Source of the DNA: Salticus scenicus
Lineage: Eukaryota; Arthropoda; Arachnida; Araneae; Salticidae
NCBI GenBank assembly: GCA_963930645.1
Contig: OZ005653.1
Coordinates: 112,263,259 to 112,327,258 of the forward strand
Direction of reading: 5' to 3'
Length of the DNA: 64,000 nt
Part shown: positions 36,512-47,041 of the stretch, piece after piece
Layout: every line of letters begins with the position of its first letter
How positions within the stretch are numbered: position 1 is the stretch's first letter
Notes under the pieces: model-generated
Seen by the model: the letters and a program-made list of their open reading frames with translations, nothing else
Told to the model about the DNA's origin: nothing
Databases searched by the model: none
Position numbers and translations under genes: made by a program

Positions 36512-36905
36512 TAGTTTAAAAATTAATCTTAGATACACTTGAATACACTTGAAAAATACACTTGAAAGATACACTTGAAAGATATACTTGATAGATACAC
36601 TTGAAAAATAATTTAAATATATTTGATAAATTTTATCCTTTTTTTTTTTTTTTTTTTTGTTAGCCTACTGATTGCTTAAGGTGCAATGAAAATATATTCC
36701 CCCCCAACTTTTATATTTTTATTCGTGATTTTCTAAAAATGTCATTTCAACTTCTTTAAAACAGTATTTGCTATTTTTTACTGAACTGTTAAGCATTTCT
36801 CTTCATGGTTTAAAAGTAAGAACATAATTCGTAAAATATAAATTTAAGAACAGTTTTATGAGTGTTGTTTACAGAGTAATGCAAAAGGTATGATGTCTAT
36901 ATGTC

Positions 36906-36936
<31 letters not shown>

Positions 36937-37053
36937 AAGGTAAAAAGGGTGACATAACACTTTAGAAAAATAATTGCAAAAATATAATTAAATTTAGTTT
37001 CAGAAGAAAAAAAAAAAAATTTTTTTTGTTTTATAGCAAAACTAAAATTGTTT

Positions 37054-37331
37054 TGTATTTTTATTAATTGAATAACTTTTTTACAAAAACAGTACTTAAA
37101 ATATATATTTATTTTCTTTGCAGAAATTTATTATGCCGTTCAAGAAATATGGAAATTCACATGTAACCCAATGCAGGACAAAGAAATGTGCACTGTATTT
37201 TTATTAATTGAATAACTTTTTTTTTTAAACAGTACTTAAAATACATATTTATTTTCTTTGCAGAAATTTATTATGCCGTTCAAGAAATATGGAAATTCAC
37301 ATGTAACCCAATGCAGGACAAACAGATGTGC
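37054..37331 (+). repeat. 140-bp tandem duplication spanning a splice acceptor and start codon
   Basis: Units 37054-37193 and 37194-37331 are almost identical. Each contains a branch/pyrimidine region, TTTTCTTTGCAG (AG at 37122-37123 and 37262-37263) and the ATG start with the next codons MPFKKYGNSHVTQCRT. The duplication therefore doubled a 3' splice site plus exon start. Confidence 0.85.
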
Positions 37332-38286
37332 ACAAACAGCTCAAACTCAGTCAAAATTAAAATTAGGTGCAGTTGAAAATCAAAAAGGTAAGAAAAGTAA
37401 CAAGAAAAAGAAACTTTCCAGCCAAACTACAGAAAACGTAAAGAACAAAAAAGAAAAAGTATGCAGTGAGCAAGAGAAAGACTAATGCTCCTATTACACA
37501 CAACAAGTTTTCGCTACAACTTTTGAGACAATTGTTAATTTGGCTCAAATCACGTAAATGCCCAGTGTAATAGAAATTGGGAATACGAACAATTTTTTCT
37601 GGCTAGTCAGACTGTGATAAACCAGTGAGAAGAAAGCTCCTTATGTACCGAGAAAAGACACTGCCGGTGGGAATTCATTCACCGTTTTTCTCTTCGCTCT
37701 CCCATGTCGTCCCCGTTAAAACAGTGATAAATAGGTGTGCCTTGACATGTACTGTACACCGTGTAAATCAGTTTTTCGAACAATTTTTGATTCAACTATT
37801 GTAACCTTCTTTCGGTTTACAGCTTCCAAAAATTGGAGCAAAAATTGGATGAAATGAATGCCGCGTGAAACATATTTGTGTATAATAGGAGCATAAGAAA
37901 TGATCCCGCAAGACATAAAGAAGGAAAAGCTAAAGAAAGATAAATATATCACAGAAGGAAGAATACTGTAGTTGAAATGTCTGAACGAATGAAAAGAAGT
38001 GTTAGGAAAAAATGGAAGAACCAAAACAGAAATCAAAGGGAGAGATTGAAGAAACAGCATAATCTTTGAAGAACATCTCAGAGATGATACACCTCCTGAG
38101 ACACCTCGTTCAGCAGCCATAAACATCACACTACCACAAATTAATCCATCGCTGGCAACAAGACCATCTGTATCATCATCTAGCAGATTAGAAAGTGGAA
38201 GAAAAAGGTCGAAAAAGAACAGTGAAAGGCTTCGTGAAGAAAACAAAAAATTTGTTAGGAAGCTTGAAAAATACAAATACTACTGA
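37264..38286 (+). pseudogene. Basic, coiled-coil-like protein gene, interrupted
   Basis: A strong acceptor at 37263 leads into an ATG at 37273 (MPFKKYGNSHVTQCRTNRC). A donor-like AAGGTAAGA lies at 37385-37393. Without splicing the frame continues into a very lysine-rich stretch and stops at the edge of an inserted MITE (37486-37893). Past it, fragments in several frames read IRNDPARHKEGKAKER, then MSERMKRSVRKKWKNQN, and finally an open tail with DDTPPETPRS, a serine run, GRKRSKKNSERLREENKKF and a stop at about 38286. This order (basic repeat, TPPETP, basic coiled coil) resembles multi-copy uncharacterised animal proteins that I associate with transposons; that association is from memory and unproven. 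Function unknown; this copy looks dead. Confidence 0.45.
37486..37893. mobile_element. Harbinger-type MITE with TAA target duplication
   Basis: The ends TGCTCCTATTACACACAA and, inward from the right, TGCTCCTATTATACACAA differ by one base and are flanked by TAA on both sides (37483-37485 and 37894-37896). Three-base TWA duplications are typical of PIF/Harbinger. The 408-bp unit has no coding capacity and interrupts the basic-protein gene. Confidence 0.7.
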
Positions 38287-38670
38287 TTCTGAAATACCCA
38301 AGAGAAAAAAAAAAAAATCACAGAATCAAATTCAAAATAAATTGAAAAAATTATTATTTTTTGCTAGGTTATAAAAGAACCAATAAAATAAAGTTTTAAA
38401 GGCGCAAAATCACAGAAGAAACTTAAAGAAATTTTCCAAGTTTTAACAGGAAAAATAGCAAACAAATACAAGTATCTTCAACATATCAGATCTATCACAT
38501 TTAAAAAAAAAAAAAAAAAGTATATGCGGATTTAACAGTTATTTTCGTATTATTTTCATTTTTCAAAAGAATAGTAAAAATATTTGTTGATTATTTTCTA
38601 AATCACAAGTAAAACAATATGGATGAAAAGATACAGCTGCAACATAACTTTCGGTTTGGATATTTATAAA

Positions 38671-38709
38671 AGTCCACTCCGTGGTCAGTGATGTCCGCTC
38701 CGTTGAAAC
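38671..38709. promoter_or_regulatory. Right cluster of CCACTCCGTGG dyad motifs (2 copies)
   Basis: GTCCACTCCGTGGTC (38672-38686) and the diverged GTCCGCTCCGTTGAAAC (38693-38709) match the motif of the left cluster. Confidence 0.65.
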
Positions 38710-38719
38710 ATTAATTTTG

Positions 38720-41055
38720 AAATTAATTAATTACCAACCGAAATATAGCTAACGAGATAGCTCATCAAGTAAATTGGATTCATAGTTGTCAAGAAGGAAT
38801 TAAGGAATTTTTTTTAATTTTTTTTGCTAAAATTTTTATATTTTTAAATTAGTCTTCATTTTCTACCTCTTAGATTGGCAATCGCACACAAATGTTAAAA
38901 AATATATTAAAAGAATAAATCGAATTTAAAAATATTTATATGCAAATGACCGAAACGATCGCCAGTTAAATTTTACAGATAACATTAGTTAAAAAGAGAA
39001 AACTCAAAATGATATAAAATTTTAAAAAGAAAAAATATTAGATACTTTATTTGTAACACATGGACACATCTCTCCCTAAGTTAGGTAAACGCAATAGAAA
39101 TATATAAATAATATAAATATCAGAAAAACAGATGAAAAGTATTTATTTATCTTGATTTTTACAGATGAGGAAAATTATTTTGATTTGTAGGTCTTGCGTA
39201 TCTTTGATGGTTGACTTCATATATTTCCCAGGAATTTTATAGAATCAAAAATATTTAATTGTAAAATTGTTTAGGTAAACACTATTTTTATAGGCTCTCT
39301 CAGCTGAATATCTCAATAACGTGTTATTTTACGAATCAATTTTTAAATTACTCATTGAATTTAGGGCGTACATAAAATAATAATAATAATAATAATAGAA
39401 TTATTTTTTAAGTAACTGCAGATCTAATAATTGCAATAAAGGAAATAGCTGCTCTTAGAGGGAAAAAAGTGTTATTATCAATTCCAAATAACAAAACATC
39501 AATCTGGAGATGTAAGAAATTATCAAAATTTTGAATGTTTATAGTGAGAAGGAAGCTATGATAAACCAGCTTTTATTAAAGAAATTGGTAAAAATTTAGA
39601 AATAAAAATGCTCAGTTAACAAAAATTTCAACTGAATTTTTACTACTGAGATTTCGTTAAAGTGAATTTGTCTTTTCACAAAACATATGTAATATTGCAT
39701 AAAAGTTATTTTAAAAGGTATATCAAGATATTTTAAAAAGTGATTACATTTGAAAACTAGATATTTAGGAAAAGATAGCGAAATATCCTTTGGCAGAAAT
39801 GTAGAAGCAGATTATATATTTTTTTTTTCATAAATGAAATGCATTAGCCTTAACTTGTATGGCACATTATAATTTGAATGATAAAAATAAAAGAAAGGAA
39901 TAAATTCCTTTTTTTCACTTTTTTTTTAACAGAATTTAATTTTTGTACCCTATGATTTTTTTTTAAATTCTGACTTTACCTTTTTACCTGTTTGTAAACT
40001 CTTACACTTTTTATCTAATATTGTATGGTCAAGCCTGAGTATGGAACATTGATGTATCGGCTGTCACCACTGCGTAGCCATCTGATCACAAATCTCAAAT
40101 TTTCGTGCTATTGGACATAACATTATAGGGCTGTATGATTGACCTAGCTTTCAACCGTTAAACGATCGGTTATCATCTCTACTTAGGCATCCGATCCCGA
40201 ATTTGAAACTTAGGAGTTATCGCAACACAACATTACGAGTTAGCATGATCGACCTAAGGGTAGGTTCAACTATCAGGAATATATACAGACAACAGTCTCA
40301 GAACTTATAATATTGGAGTGATTGGACCTTAACTTTACGAGATACCAAGAATGGCCTATGTGTCAGAACTTCACCCATCGGCCATTACCTCTATTCAGCA
40401 GTCAGACAACGAATTTCAAATTTCAGAACGACTGTACGATAACTTTACGAGATAGCAGGGACCACCTAAGAGTCGTATATTCACACATCTGCCACAATAA
40501 CTACATAGCATTCCGAAGACGCCGAATTTCAAATTTTGGAGCGATCAGATCGTAATTTTTTTAAATAATAAAGAAGTCTACAAAAAGTGGTCACTACATT
40601 TTTCCCTCTAATTGAAAGACTTAATGTCATAAAATAACTACCTAGTCTTTTACTGAATGAATTTTCAGGTCAACTGCTCTATTATGCGATGCTAAAAATC
40701 ACATACATTAAAAGAATTAGGGTGTAGAAGGAGGACGTACTCATATCCCCTTTTTAACACACTTTCAGTCATCAGAAGTTCTCTATGAAAATAATGATAA
40801 CAAGAAAGGCGGAAACTATTCACCTGAAAAAAAAGCGGTCAAAAGTTAATGTCCGTTAAATATAATTTTATTTCACTTTGATTTCTATATTTTACAAAAA
40901 AATAAATAAATGAATAAATAAAAAAATAAATAAAAAAAATACCACTAAATCAAATTATATGTTTAAATAAAAATTATTTTTTTCTATAAGCGAAATTAAT
41001 TAATGTCTTTACTGTAGTAACGGTATTTAACCACTAAATATTTTAAGCTTCTCTA
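38720..41055. other. AT-rich spacer, no gene recognised
   Basis: Around 40070-40560 a phrase of the form AATTTCAAATTT followed by GATCG and TAACTTTACGAGATA recurs loosely at about 80-bp spacing, suggesting a very old tandem repeat. No supported gene was found. (AAT)n lies at 39380-39397. Confidence 0.45.
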
Positions 41056-41316
41056 ATCGTAAAAAATTCTGGAGTGACCCCACTCGAATTTCAGAATCTT
41101 AAGTAATTAATAGCTCTATAAATACAGTAAGATAAACCATTAAATAAACAAAATAAAAGATTATGATAGGGTGTTTGATTTTGTTTCTTTATATAGTATG
41201 TTGTTTAATATAACTCCATTGCCTTTCAAGTGATTTGAACACACAGATCATAATGGTAAAAAATTTTCGTTGTGTCACTCTAAAAATAATATACAGTTCG
41301 TTTGACGGTTGCCGAT

Positions 41317-41347
<31 letters not shown>

Positions 41348-41639
41348 TTTCAGCTCATTCAGCTGAGGCGTTTAGATGATATAGCTATTTAAATAATAAT
41401 AAGCCATATTATAAATCCATAAACCACAATCATAAAGAATTTTTCTTTGTGTTCCTGTAAAATATATAAATGCTAGATTCTCGAAAAGTCACACAGTTTT
41501 TGTGACGATGATCTATAACTTGTATATAAATTTCCTGCTCAATCGGGTATGGCGTTTAGATGCTATCGCACTTTAAAGATGGTTGGTTGGTTGGTTGGTT
41601 GGTTGAATGACTTTTTTTGGCGCAAGGTCCAAAGTAGGA

Positions 41640-42330
41640 CATGCTGCGCCAAACAAACAGGTAAAAGAAAAAGTAGCTTCTGGATGGGTTTACCCATCCA
41701 GAATGTCATTAAAAAAAACACAGTATAAAAAGAAGCAAAACTACATACAAGATAATATCAAAAATAATAAAAACAGTGTATACAATAAAAAATAGACGTT
41801 AAATAGGATGAACATTGTAAACAATAAAATCAGATGTCGAATTGAAATCCATCCTCTTTCAAAAAATTTGTCAAGTGATAATGAGGATTTGTACCTAAAA
41901 GGCTTGTCAGATTGGGTGAAGATGAATTAAAATAATGTCTATAGAGATGACGAAGAAAAGGACAGTCAGTGAGCAAATGACGAATTGTAAGCACACAGAA
42001 ATAGCATTTCGGACAGTCAGGTTCCTGTTGTCAAAGTAGTAAATATTTATGCGTAACCCTTGAATGCCCAATTCTTAGACCAGTAATTATGACATCATGA
42101 TTTCTAGGACTAAGTGTAGGCCAGACTGCATTTTTAGGTTTTATTTCAAGTAATTTATTATTTTGTTGATTATTCCACTCCATTTGCCAATTATTTCTGA
42201 AAATGCTTTTTAGTGTGTGCTTAATGTCATCATAAGGTATAGGACAGTTAAAAATAATAGAAGCTATCCTTGCGGCTTTGTCTGCTGCTTCATTGCCTTT
42301 TATGCCAACATGACCAGGAACTCAACAAAA
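41640..42330 (-). pseudogene. Non-LTR ORF2 tail: RNase H second half and C-terminus
   Basis: On the minus strand, starting at the inversion junction, the sequence reads VPGHVGIKGNEAADKAAR, the conserved end of RNase H in non-LTR ORF2 proteins. It continues through a W-rich segment and ends with the typical TGLRIGHSRVTHKYLL, CPKCYF and TIRHLLTDCPFLRHLYR motifs. A stop interrupts it near 42034 and the end runs out into the tail. By family it would degrade RNA in RNA-DNA hybrids and aid insertion. It is a fragment with stops and cannot act alone. Confidence 0.8.
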
Positions 42331-42800
42331 CAAGATTTCAAATCCCTTTTTCAGAAGGTCTCAGAATCAAGAATAATCTTGCCGGCATCCCTCATCTCCA
42401 TACCAAAATTCGTCCAAGGGGTCTTTTAAATATGACTCCAAGGAACTTCCAGGGTATTTCATGTCTTCATCCTTTCAAAGGTTTTGACAAAGGTAACACT
42501 GATGCCTCTATCTTTCAGACCCTCTACGAAGCTCATCGAAGCATTTATAAAGACTATACCGAAATTTTTCTGACAGTTCTAAAACGAGAAATAAGGATCG
42601 TTGTGCGATTATTTCTGACAATACTACTTTAAGCTATGAACTTCCTAACGCTCTTTCTATTTTCTCTGCAGAGTTTTAAGCTATTGAAGTTGCCCTTAAT
42701 TTTATTTCATATGATCCAAATCGTAAATTCATTATATATACAGACTCAAAGAGTGTTCTTGATTCTCCTTCCTTTACCTCTTGTAATCCATCTTTCACTT
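42330..42800 (+). pseudogene. Non-LTR ORF2: region before and first half of RNase H, inverted
   Basis: On the plus strand PRNFQGISCLHPFKGFDKG precedes a frame change, then TDSSKTRNKDRCAII, SIFSAEF, AIEVALNFIS and KFIIYTDSKSVLDS. These carry the conserved aspartate, glutamate (SAEF) and second aspartate of RNase H. In the parental element this segment lies just upstream of the segment now at 41640-42330. Its reversed orientation is the mark of twin priming during insertion. A TAA replaces the residue after SAEF. Confidence 0.8.
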
Positions 42801-43063
42801 CAATTTTAAAAACTTACAACGCACTTTCAAGAATTTGAACTCTTAGGACACAATGACAAATAATTTTTTGTTGTGTCTGTAAAATAATAATAATAATAAA
42901 TATGTACTATGTTCACCAAATTCTATGCAGGTTGTGAAATGATAACCAATAACATGTGTATAAAATTTTTTGGTCAATCAGTTAAAGCTATTAGACACAA
43001 CCGCACATTAAAAAAATTGGGTCCATAGAATATAATGATAAAAAACCTATCTTTGTATCCCTG

Positions 43064-43100
<37 letters not shown>

Positions 43101-43263
43101 AAGTGTAGGTTAACCAAAATTTATAAAGTCCGTCAGTTCGTGCGACGGAAATTTATTTAGTAGATTAACATATATATACATTTTCAGCTCATTCAAATAA
43201 GGTATTTAGACACTAATGTACAGCCCATAGTCCATAATGATAAAGATATTTTTTATGTGTCCC

Positions 43264-43303
<40 letters not shown>

Positions 43304-43773
43304 TAAGTGCTAGATTCTCCAAAAATATTTGGGTTCGTGCTACGTTGACCTATAACATACGTATTATTTTTCAGCTCATTCGAGCAGAGCGTTTAGACGA
43401 TATCGCGTTCAGTCACACACATGCACACACACATACATACATCACGAAAAGTCATGCAAAATCATATATATCTCTGGAAGGGAAAATCGTATGAAAACCA
43501 GAGTTGGAGTTGTACTGTTAGACATCATGATAATCCCAAAAATCAATTTGCAATATTCATGACGGTCCTTTTTTGAGCTATGCGAGATGCAGCATACATT
43601 TCGCAAGTCCTGATTACAATACTTTCCTTACATATAATTGTCAGAAAATGAAAATAAAAATAAAAAATCCGAAGCCTATTTTTGTTCTCTAAGTAACAGA
43701 TATAAAATTCTTCAGAAAACAGAAATTAATTTAGTACGACAGGACATTTTTGCGGGGTTTAATTTTCTATATA

Positions 43774-43986
43774 CAGTCGGTAACAAAAGTGTCCGAACAC
43801 TAGCAAAAATTCCTATGTAAAAAAAGTACACTTCATACGGTTCTGTTAAATAAATCCTTATCGAATCATGTTCTTACACTGACTAAGAAGAGGATTCGAC
43901 AAGGATTTGTTTAACAAAACCGTATGAAGTGTACTTTTTTTACATAGGAATTTTTGCTAGTGTTCGGACACTTTTGTTACCTACTG
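43774..43986. mobile_element. 213-bp palindromic MITE with TA duplication
   Basis: Ends CAGTCGGTAACAAAAGTG and, inward from the right, CAGTAGGTAACAAAAGTG; arms of about 95 bp are nearly identical and meet around a short centre near 43880. TA flanks at 43772-43773 and 43987-43988 indicate Tc1/mariner-type mobilisation. A diverged relative sits at 59229-59477. Confidence 0.8.
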
Positions 43987-44520
43987 TACAGCTATGCGGT
44001 AACTGCATTCCATTCCTTAGCTACAGATTCTATATTTATTTGTTAAAATATTTCATTTGCACCTAATATAGAAAACGCCTATCGGATTCTAAATTTTTTG
44101 TGTTAATTTGGCGATGAATTAAATTATCTATCGCAATTGCGCATGTCAGGGTTTTGGCGAGGAACGTCCGAGTTAATTCTGTGCCGAATTTCAAATTTCG
44201 CAAAGAGGTCCACATGTTCCATTGCTTTAGCACAACTTTTCAGAATTTAATTTTAAATGATTTTTACTTAATGCAAGAGGGGGAAATATGAAATCATTTT
44301 GTAATTGGTGTAAATATACAAAATGTATCCGGATAAAATACTTTCCGTTTACCTTTCTGTTTATTATTAGAAAGGTAATGAATAAAGTAGTTTTCCGTAT
44401 ATTGTTGACATCTTTTAAAATTAAATTTATTTGGTGACAACATGAAATCTCTGTCAGAAAGAAATAGTCCTGTCATATTAAAATAATAATAATAATTTGT
44501 TATAAAAATAAAAGATTATA

Positions 44521-45060
44521 TTTTAGATAATTTGGAGTGGAAGGCTGATTTTTGAACAAACTATGTGAAAAATAACAGAGCCGGGAATCGAATCCCGGCC
44601 TTCCGCTAAACGCGCGGATGCTCTACCACTGAGCTACCCTGGGCGATAACCAGCTAGGCATTTCTCACATAATATTTATTGGCAAGGTCACCGAGTCTGC
44701 AAACGCAACTTTATCAAGTGACAATATTAATCGTGGCACAACTCCAATAGACCGCGAAATTCTAATTTAGAAATTTTTTAACATCAACCTTAAATCATTT
44801 TAGATAATTTGGAGTGGAAGGCTGATTTTTATACCAACTATGTGAAAAATACAAGAGCCGGGAATCGAACCCGGGCCTTCCGCTAAACGTGCGGATGCTC
44901 TACCTCTGAGCTACCCTGGGTGATAACCAGCTAGGCATTTCTCACATAATATTCATTTGCAAGGTCAACGAGTGTACAAACGCATCTGTATCAAGTGACA
45001 ATATTAATCCTGGCACAACTCCAATAGACCACGAAATTCTAATTTAGATTTTTTTTTTCT
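44521..45060 (-). mobile_element. Two tRNA-derived SINE copies in tandem (277-bp unit)
   Basis: Units begin at 44521 and 44798 and match along their whole length. On the minus strand each has a tRNA-like region (44578-44644 and 44855-44922) with box A GGTAGCTCAGnGGTAGAGC, an anticodon-like stem TCCGC/GCGGA with a GnGTTTA-type loop, and box B GGTTCGATTCCC (GATTCGATTCCC in the first). The acceptor strands (CCCAGGG and CTCTTG/CTCTG) do not pair, and flanking text is conserved, so these are SINEs and not tRNA genes. A third copy is at 22480-22675. Confidence 0.75.
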
Positions 45061-45069
45061 AAACATTTC

Positions 45070-45349
45070 TAAAAAATTTCTAAAATAAAAGTTTATATTT
45101 TGATAATTTTTAGTATTTACGTTAGTATGAAAATTAATATAATTTTCATTGCTGTACACGAAAATTAAAGTGTTCTGGTTTCTACTTTTAGGAATTTAAA
45201 TAATGCATTTTCATTTTCAAATAAACACAAATATTCCAGTATTACAAATTAAATTACAAAATTTGGGATAGAGTTATTTTTATATTTTAAATTGCTTTTT
45301 ATTGTTAAACAAATTTTTATTGTTTGTTTATTATTAAACGTGCACAAAA
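45070..45349. other. AT-rich spacer
   Basis: No gene or repeat recognised. Confidence 0.4.
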
Positions 45350-45351
45350 TA

Positions 45352-46918
45352 CACTCATGTTTGTGAAAATTGCAACACCAAGAAGGAATGTGAATATAAG
45401 AATGATAATTATTGGGCATATATATTATAATAGGAAGAACAATTTATTAAATTATCAGGTAGTTTTGAGTAATATATCCTGAGAACACAGCACATAAATT
45501 ACCATGGGAGTAATAACTACACTTATCTGCCTAGGCATTGAATCGAACAGCGATTGGATGACATATTCAGGTAAAACACTTCATGAAGCTTAAACAGGGT
45601 GCAATAGTTCTTAAACAGTAGTTACTGGTGAGTGTTGGCGGACAACTCGAACTTCAACGATTATCAGACCGTTTCTTTGGTGCGAAATCAGGAGAACGCG
45701 CTGGCCGGTGCAACGGTTGAACACATTCTCTGTAAAGAAAGATCCGAATAATACAGACAACTTGCGGTCGTGTATTTTCCTGCTTAAATGTTGTGCTACG
45801 GAAGCCTAAAATATAGGGCAGAGGGCCGGGCCTTAACTCACCAGAAATTTAATGGACGCATCTCATACTGCCCGGTATGCGAACAAGACGTAATCGAGAC
45901 GTGTATCCAATGGTACCCCATACCATCATTGAAGATTATGGACAGTGTGTCGATGTTCAATCCCAGCTGGTAATGTGCATTATTCACAATGATGTTAAAT
46001 ACTGATGGGGTAATCTTGATGCTGTTAACAGGATTGTGATTTGTCTGAAAATCGACTTCACGCCATTCCTGCGTCCAGGTTCGTCGTTAACCAGAGTGTA
46101 GTCGCATCATTTGTTATAACGCTAGTTGTTGCGTGTCGGTCTTTTTGCCGCCGCTGTTTAGTGTTGGGGTAAAGCCGAAAGAAAGCCAGTAGAGAAAGAT
46201 AAAGTGTCTTTAATTCATGCGAAGTTTTTCCAACAAAACTCTAACCTGTCTGAAAAACCGGAAATGGGGAGAAAAAAAAATCAACGTTAGTGGTCGCATC
46301 GCGGTCAAAAAGACCGATTTGAGAAGTAAAATGTTTTTAACTGCTCAAAAAAAAAAAAAAAAAAAAAAAGCAGGAATGACTTGAAAACATACTATGTTAG
46401 AGGACATCCACGCAAGGTCGCGTTCACAGAGTTTCCCCACTTTATTTTTAAGGGGTGTTCTGCAGGAGGAATTTATAAGCAATATTTTAGTAGGACAATG
46501 CACGACCGCAAGTTGTCCAGACCTTCCTTTATGTAAAATATGTTCGACTGTATCACTGAATAGCGCGTTCGCCTGATCATGCACCAATGAAAGTGACTGT
46601 TTAATCCTTTAACAACGACTGGCCCCTCACCACACACCAGTAAATACGATCGAAGAATTGTGGCATTGTGTTGAAGCTTCATGAAGTGCTCTACCCATAC
46701 ATGTCATCCTATCGCTGTTTGAGCTAATAACTAAGCAGATAATTTCTGTTATTGCTCACAGAGGTCGCTGCTTTATGGTCTGTTTCCTCAGTACATATTA
46801 CTCCAAATTTTCAGAAATTTTAATCAATTGGTCTTCCTTTTATAATGTATCTGCCCAATAAATATCATTCTGATATTCGCATTCCTTCTTGGTGTTGCAA
46901 TTTCCACGAACATGAGTG
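45352..46918 (-). mobile_element. Fold-back Tc1 element with ~450-bp inverted arms
   Basis: The outer ends CACTCATGTTTGTGAAAATTG and its counterpart at the right, followed by CAACACCAAGAAGGAATG, are inverted copies and flanked by TA (45350-45351 and 46919-46920). Similarity between the arms continues inward to about 45800 and 46470, far beyond a normal Tc1 terminal repeat. Both arms contain the 3' part of a Tc1 transposase gene, so the element is a head-to-head duplication of its own 3' half. A poly-A run at 46348-46369 lies near the junction. Confidence 0.8.
45400..46240 (-). pseudogene. Tc1-like transposase, heavily decayed
   Basis: On the minus strand fragments in several frames give the usual Tc1 order: a segment with NLDAGMA near 46070, a VWG-type motif at about 45920-45930 (GATGGTATGGGG), a QDNARP-like stretch near 45770 (ACACGACCGCAAGTTGTC), the SPD-type stretch near 45700, and the C-terminal SCFM-VLP region near 45550. 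Stops and frameshifts occur throughout. The right arm (46470-46800, plus strand) repeats the last third of this gene (DNARPQVVQ near 46496, then LWHCVEA-like text near 46660). It is non-functional. Confidence 0.65.
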
Positions 46919-47036
46919 TAGATAAGAACTGTAAAGGAGCAGGCAAAGAACAACTTTAAAAATTTTCTAACATCGAATATTATAATTTAAATAATGTGGA
47001 TATTTCCTAAACGAAATCATGCGTCTGGATAAATTT

Positions 47037-47041
47037 AATAA
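47037..47041. repeat. Target duplication AATAA, left copy
   Basis: AATAA here is repeated at 56534-56538, directly after the 3' LTR: the 5-bp duplication expected from a gypsy integrase. Confidence 0.85.

Larger units (their letters stand above)
35898..38709 (+). mobile_element. Candidate undescribed element: dyad-motif flanks around a basic-protein gene
   Basis: Nine copies of a TCCACTCCGTGGAC-type motif occur in the window, seven in 35898-36511 and two in 38671-38709. They flank a decayed coding region (37264-38286). Terminal clusters of a dyad motif are typical of transposase binding sites. I found no terminal inverted repeats or target duplication, so the borders are those of the motifs and not of a proven element. 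It could instead be a host gene with a repeated regulatory site. Confidence 0.4.
41580..42819 (-). mobile_element. Non-LTR retroelement 3' end with inverted 5' part (twin priming)
   Basis: The insert is flanked by 13-bp direct repeats with one mismatch (CGCACTTTAAAGA at 41567-41579, CGCACTTTCAAGA at 42820-42832). The minus-strand 3' end carries a (CCAA)n tail (plus-strand GGTTGGTTGG at 41581-41605). Coding sequence is minus-strand for 41640-42330 and plus-strand for about 42330-42800. Together these are adjacent parts of one RNase H region, so the 5' part is inverted relative to the 3' part. Confidence 0.8.
41060..43640 (+). repeat. Diverged 172-bp-unit repeat element, split by a retroelement
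   Basis: The text at 41060-41170 matches the head of the 24.26-kb element (TCTGGAGTGA-CCACTCGA). Units with ATAATG-TAAA-AATTTTT, TGTCCCTGTAAA, GTGCTAGATTC and GGCGTTTAGA-G recur at about 41250, 41430, 42850, 43030 and 43220, with (TA)n and poly-A expansions inside some. The non-LTR insertion at 41580-42819 lies between units. Confidence 0.7.

Noticed and set aside
37716..38276. A 186-codon minus-strand frame opposite the basic-protein gene
   Set aside because: It is phenylalanine/serine-rich, the expected shadow of a lysine/arginine-rich coding strand, and runs across the MITE boundary.
42270..42632. A 120-codon plus-strand frame
   Set aside because: It crosses the inversion junction of the non-LTR insert and mixes antisense of one half with sense of the other; only the part after about 42390 reflects real ancestral protein.
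44578..44922. Two tRNA genes
   Set aside because: Box A, box B and an anticodon-like stem are present, but the acceptor strands do not pair and SINE flanks are conserved across three copies.
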